From Candidatus Bathyarchaeota archaeon (lineage in GTDB: Archaea; Thermoproteota; Bathyarchaeia; RBG-16-48-13; JAGMEO01): DNA of 9,146 nucleotides. The stretch is from contig JAUVYS010000044.1 of the NCBI GenBank assembly GCA_030602965.1, forward strand, positions 1 to 9,146, in the 5' to 3' direction. Below, one piece after another: positions 6,302 to 9,146 of this stretch (the first letter of the stretch is position 1; each line of letters opens with the position of its first letter). The translations under genes were made by a program, and so were the position numbers. The notes under the pieces were generated by a model. That model saw only the letters and a list, made by a program, of their open reading frames with translations, was not told the origin of the DNA and ran no database searches.

Positions 6302-6340
6302 CTTTACGGTTTTAGTTCCCGCCTTTATTTTGCGCTTTTC
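6279..6340 (+). terminator. GC-rich hairpin plus U-tracts, putative terminator of eS30
   Basis: GCCGGCGC (6279-6286) and GCGCCGGC (6289-6296) form a perfect 8-bp inverted repeat around a 2-nt centre, so a real loop would melt the innermost pair or two. An overlapping alternative is CGCCGG/CCGGCG (6272-6277 / 6280-6285). The eS30 stop follows at 6299-6301, and then T-rich runs (TTTTAG, TTTATTTT, CTTTTC) extend to about 6340. Stem plus U-tracts suggests termination or 3'-end stabilisation, with the stem inside the coding sequence. Confidence 0.5.
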
Positions 6341-6348
6341 TATAGTGG

Positions 6349-6355
6349 TAGGGAG
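6349..6355 (+). promoter_or_regulatory. Shine-Dalgarno that sets the elp3 start
   Basis: The purine-rich TAGGGAG-type motif ends about five nt before ATG 6360. It supports that start over ATG 6261, whose extra 33 residues would be read through the eS30 3' end and its GC-rich hairpin. A possible TATA element, TTTATTTT, lies at 6324-6331. Confidence 0.5.
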
Positions 6356-6359
6356 CCCA

Positions 6360-7943
6360 ATGCAGGATGCGCTTTGCAAGGAAATAATTCAGAAGCTTAA
6401 GAGAGAGAAGAACGTAAATAAGAAGAGATTGAACCAGATTAAGATTGAGGTCGCAAAAAAATACAAGAAAAGTACGCCTAGCAACTCAAAAATAATTGAA
6501 TGTTTAAAACCTGAAGAAAATGAAAGGCTTCTCCCAATACTGAAAAGGAAGCCTGTCAGAAGTATAAGTGGCGTTACTATCGTAGCAGTTATGTCACGGC
6601 CTTATCCCTGTCCCAAAGATTCTCCTTGCGCTTATTGTCCCGGAGGCCCAACTTCTGGCGTGCCACAGAGTTATACAGGTTTTGAACCAGCCACCATGAG
6701 AGGGATCCAAAACCGTTTCGATCCTTATGAACAAGTGCGTAGCCGTATTGAACAGTATAAAGCAATTGGGCACACTGTAGATAAAGTAGAGCTGATTATA
6801 ATGGGAGGAACTTTTCCAGCAGTTCCTCTTGATTACCAGCAATCTTTTGTACAAAGATGTCTCGATGCAATGACTGAAAAGAAATCAGAAACACTCGAAA
6901 ACGCAAAAAAATACGCTGAATTTAGTCCAATAAGAAATGTGGGTATAACAGTTGAGACCAGACCTGATGTTTCAAAACAAGAAGACGTAGATCACATGCT
7001 TTCGCTCGGTGTTACCCGTGTTGAGATCGGTGTTCAAACAATTTATAATGACATCTATAAGCTTGTTAATCGAGGCCACAAAGTAAAAGATGTTATTGAG
7101 GCTACTAGAGTACTAAAAGACTCTGGCTTGAAGGTCTGTTACCACATGATGCCTGGGCTTCCCAGCTCAAATTTTAAAATAGATCTGAAAGCTTTCCAAC
7201 AAATCTTTGAGAACCCAGCTTTCAAACCTGACATGCTAAAGATCTACCCCTGTCTCGTAATAAAAGGAACTAAAGTCCACGACATGTGGTTGAAAGGGAG
7301 ATACAACCCTTACACAACCGAGGAGGCAGCTGAACTTATAGCTGAAATAAAAAAAGCGCTTCCTTCATGGGTTAGAATAATGCGTATCCAAAGAGATATA
7401 CCTGCAGGGTTGATTGTAGCTGGAGTGAAAAAAAGCAATCTACGACAACTTGTCCTAAAAAAACTGAAGGATCAAGGATTCACATGTAACTGCATACGGT
7501 GTAGAGAAGTAGGTCACAGAATGATAAAAGATAAAGTAATTCCAGACCCAGAAAACATCAAAATATGCAAGCAAGAATATGACGCTTCAGAGGGAACAGA
7601 ACTCTTTATTTCAGCAGAGGATCAAATTAACAACATTCTAATTGGATATATCAGACTTCGAATTCCATCGGAGAGAGCACATAGACCAGAGATCAATTAT
7701 GTAAAATCTTCCATTGTTCGAGAGCTTCATGTTTATGGAAACCTAGTTCCAGTTGGAAAACACTATGAAAAAGCTTGGCAACACAAAGGTTACGGAACTC
7801 TTCTTTTATCAGAGGCAGAACGTATCTCTTTAGAAAAATTTGATTGTGAAAAAATATTGGTTACAAGTGCGCTTGGAACAAAAGAATATTATAAACGTAC
7901 GGGATACGATTATGATGGACCTTATGTCTCGAAGCTTCTCTGA
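6360..7943 (+). CDS. elp3: Elp3 tRNA uridine-34 acetyltransferase (radical SAM + GNAT)
   Basis: Catalyses acetyl-CoA-dependent, radical-SAM modification of the wobble uridine of certain tRNAs (the first step toward carboxymethyl-uridine type modifications); in archaea it acts without the other Elongator subunits. The 527-residue product from ATG 6360 matches the family. After a basic N-terminal tRNA-binding helical region (1-65) comes the radical SAM domain, with cluster cysteines C84, C90, C93 in PYPCPKDSPCAYCPGG and MGGTFP (148-153). It continues through VTRVEIGVQT and YHMMPGLP, followed by a Cys-containing linker, CNCIRCREVGHR. The C-terminal GNAT domain has the acetyl-CoA loop QHKGYG (474-479) and EYYKRTGYDYDGPYVSK (509-525), the conserved aromatic region at the active site. 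The upstream gene eS30 has its own terminator-like hairpin, so elp3 may be independently transcribed. Confidence 0.96.
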   Translation: MQDALCKEIIQKLKREKNVNKKRLNQIKIEVAKKYKKSTPSNSKIIECLKPEENERLLPILKRKPVRSISGVTIVAVMSRPYPCPKDSPCAYCPGGPTSGVPQSYTGFEPATMRGIQNRFDPYEQVRSRIEQYKAIGHTVDKVELIIMGGTFPAVPLDYQQSFVQRCLDAMTEKKSETLENAKKYAEFSPIRNVGITVETRPDVSKQEDVDHMLSLGVTRVEIGVQTIYNDIYKLVNRGHKVKDVIEATRVLKDSGLKVCYHMMPGLPSSNFKIDLKAFQQIFENPAFKPDMLKIYPCLVIKGTKVHDMWLKGRYNPYTTEEAAELIAEIKKALPSWVRIMRIQRDIPAGLIVAGVKKSNLRQLVLKKLKDQGFTCNCIRCREVGHRMIKDKVIPDPENIKICKQEYDASEGTELFISAEDQINNILIGYIRLRIPSERAHRPEINYVKSSIVRELHVYGNLVPVGKHYEKAWQHKGYGTLLLSEAERISLEKFDCEKILVTSALGTKEYYKRTGYDYDGPYVSKLL

Positions 7944-7954
7944 AATATTCGCAG

Positions 7955-7990
7955 TAATTTTTTCTTGAAGTTTCAAGATATAACTTTTTG
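7955..7990 (+). terminator. T-tracts and short palindrome downstream of elp3
   Basis: A TTTTTT run (7958-7963) is followed by a 7-bp inverted repeat, TCTTGAA (7963-7969) / TTCAAGA (7972-7978), with a 2-nt centre, then TTTTT (7985-7989). U-tracts directly after the stop at 7943 fit archaeal termination. The palindrome may be a weak hairpin or a protein-binding dyad. Confidence 0.45.
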
Positions 7991-8029
7991 ATGTTGATAA
8001 ATGGTTGAAAGTTAAGTGAACTTCTAAAA

Positions 8030-8103
8030 ATGTTAAAAACTTATGCTGTGAAGCTAAGTATTACAGTATTTCACAACATTCATTGTGTAGATGGGTGAAT
8101 AAT
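8030..8103 (+). promoter_or_regulatory. gatD promoter/leader with two competing inverted repeats
   Basis: The 160-nt gap 7944-8103 has no gene-like frame. After the elp3 terminator region, an AT-rich TTAAAAACTTATG stretch (8032-8044) could be a TATA-type element. TGTGAA (8047-8052) pairs with TTCACA (8070-8075), while CACAA (8072-8076) pairs with TTGTG (8083-8087), so the two stems share bases and exclude each other. GGGTGA (8093-8098), a good Shine-Dalgarno, sits five nt before ATG 8104 and just after the second stem. Function is not demonstrated. Confidence 0.35.
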
Positions 8104-9146
8104 ATGACCGAGGAATTGACAGGTTATAAGGAAGAAGCCCTTGCTGCTTTAGAAAGATCTTGTATAAAGATTGGCGACATCATAAAAATTACAAAGGGCA
8201 AAGAAGCCTTTGAGGGCGTTTTGATGCCAAGATATGAGTTAGCTGATAATAAGCACATCGTGATCAAATTAGGGAACGGATACAACATAGGTGTAAGAGT
8301 GTCACCGAATATCAAGATTGAGAAGTTGGGTGTTGGTTCTAAACCTGCTTTTTCACCTCCTCCTCAGCCAAAAAAGAAGCCAGGGCTTCCTGAGGTAGCG
8401 ATAGTTGGCACAGGTGGGACCATCGCGAGCAGAGTAGATTACCGAACTGGCGCAGTTCATCCTGCGATGTCTGCAAGTGATCTTTATAGTGTTGTACCAG
8501 AGCTTTCTGACATTGCCAGAGTTCACGCTGAAATTCTGTTTAGCTTGTATAGTGAAAACATTTTGACGGAGCATTGGACTAAAAGGGCTAACAGTGTAGC
8601 GAAATATTTCAGCATGGGTATGAATGGATTGGTTATTTGCCATGGTACAGACACTATGGCATATACATCCGCTGCGTTGAGTTTTGCTCTTCAAAATCTT
8701 CCTGGGCCAGTGGTGTTGGTTGGTTCGCAGCGCTCCAGCGATCGCCCGAGCTCCGATGCGTCTTTAAATTTGGTCAATGCTGTAAAGGTTGCGAGTGGTG
8801 CACCCTTTGCTGAAGTTGTTGTTTGCATGCATGATTCTACTTCGGATAGAATAACTTCGGTGCATCGTGGAACTAAAGTTAGGAAATGTCACACAAGTAG
8901 AAGGGATGCTTTCAGATCTATTACCGTTAACCCTATTGCAAAAGTGAAGATGAGCAACATCATAATGTTAACTGAGGATTTCAGAGAACGGGATACAAGG
9001 AGTAAATTAGTCCTCAAGCCAGATTTCTGCGATAAGGTTGCTCTAGTAAAGTTTCATCCTGGTTTAGATCCTGAAGTGTTGAAGTGGTATCTTAGTAAGG
9101 GTTTCAAAGGAATAGTCTTAGAAGGTACAGGTCTAGGACATGTTGG
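8104..9146 (+). CDS. gatD: Glu-tRNA(Gln) amidotransferase subunit D, 3' end cut by window edge
   Basis: GatD is the asparaginase-like subunit of archaeal GatDE. It releases ammonia from asparagine or glutamine for GatE to convert Glu-tRNA(Gln) to Gln-tRNA(Gln), replacing a glutaminyl-tRNA synthetase. The frame is open from ATG 8104 to the edge: 347 residues of the roughly 430-450 usual for the family. The N-terminal domain (1-75) is the GatD-specific small beta domain (IKIGDIIKI...FEGVLMPRY...HIVIKLGNGYNIGV). A Pro/Lys-rich linker (81-95) leads to the L-asparaginase domain, with VGTGGTIASR (101-110, T106) and CHGTDTMAYTSAA (179-191, T182/D183). It continues through VGSQRSSDRPSSDA (206-219) and RGTKVRKCHTSRRDAFRS (255-272), which holds the catalytic Lys region and is characteristic of GatD rather than free asparaginases. 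The expected C-terminal part, and any gatE, lie outside the window. Confidence 0.96.
   Translation, partial: MTEELTGYKEEALAALERSCIKIGDIIKITKGKEAFEGVLMPRYELADNKHIVIKLGNGYNIGVRVSPNIKIEKLGVGSKPAFSPPPQPKKKPGLPEVAIVGTGGTIASRVDYRTGAVHPAMSASDLYSVVPELSDIARVHAEILFSLYSENILTEHWTKRANSVAKYFSMGMNGLVICHGTDTMAYTSAALSFALQNLPGPVVLVGSQRSSDRPSSDASLNLVNAVKVASGAPFAEVVVCMHDSTSDRITSVHRGTKVRKCHTSRRDAFRSITVNPIAKVKMSNIIMLTEDFRERDTRSKLVLKPDFCDKVALVKFHPGLDPEVLKWYLSKGFKGIVLEGTGLGHV

Noticed and set aside
6261..6359. N-terminal extension of Elp3 from ATG 6261
   Set aside because: The extra 33 residues are an Ala-Gly run and hydrophobic stretch read through the eS30 3' end and hairpin. ATG 6360 has its own Shine-Dalgarno and yields a normal Elp3 length.
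7944..8103. A small RNA gene between elp3 and gatD
   Set aside because: TGATG-like boxes occur but without matching D boxes. The stretch reads better as terminator plus promoter/leader.
8353..8694. Minus-strand open frame inside gatD
   Set aside because: The plus frame here encodes the conserved asparaginase motifs of GatD, so the minus frame is a shadow.

Overview
This window looks archaeal, most likely from the Thermoproteota/Bathyarchaeia side of the tree. It carries an eS30 ribosomal protein, the C/D-box snoRNP pair Nop5 and fibrillarin, a radical-SAM/GNAT Elp3, the archaeal tRNA-dependent amidotransferase subunit GatD, and an archaeal-type thiolase plus DUF35 pair. Genes are tightly packed, composition is moderately AT-rich, and no mobile element, CRISPR array, tRNA or rRNA was seen. 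The lineage is inferred from gene content only.

Layout. Positions 1-2312 (+) hold an apparent operon: a thiolase cut by the left window edge, its zinc-ribbon/OB-fold DUF35 partner, and rnhB (RNase HII). Positions 2404-4277 (-) hold nop5 followed by flpA with a 4-nt overlap, convergent with rnhB. From a short divergent promoter region, 4357-6073 (+) carries pyrD and pyrK, the two subunits of a class 1B dihydroorotate dehydrogenase, overlapping by 32 nt. Then come eS30 (6119-6301), elp3 (6360-7943) and, after a 160-nt leader/intergenic region, gatD (8104 to beyond the right edge).

The standout is in rnhB. Its natural ATG is at 1596, but the frame meets TAA at 1650-1652, just after the first catalytic motif. 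Removing exactly 30 nt (1640-1669) restores the conserved RNase HII N-terminus (VDDAGRGSVIGPLVITG) in frame. Those 30 nt are bounded by two 3-nt bulges flanking a 4-bp helix, the geometry of an archaeal bulge-helix-bulge (BHB) splice site. Cutting between bulge nucleotides 2 and 3 on both sides gives the required protein. I therefore read rnhB as intact and interrupted by a 30-nt BHB-type mRNA intron that needs the tRNA splicing endonuclease, rather than as a pseudogene. Archaeal mRNA introns of this class are best known from cbf5; one in rnhB would be notable.

The remaining genes are core functions: isoprenoid precursor or acyl-CoA chemistry (thiolase/DUF35), replication and repair (RNase HII), rRNA 2'-O-methylation (Nop5/fibrillarin), pyrimidine synthesis (PyrD/PyrK), and translation with tRNA modification or charging (eS30, Elp3, GatD).
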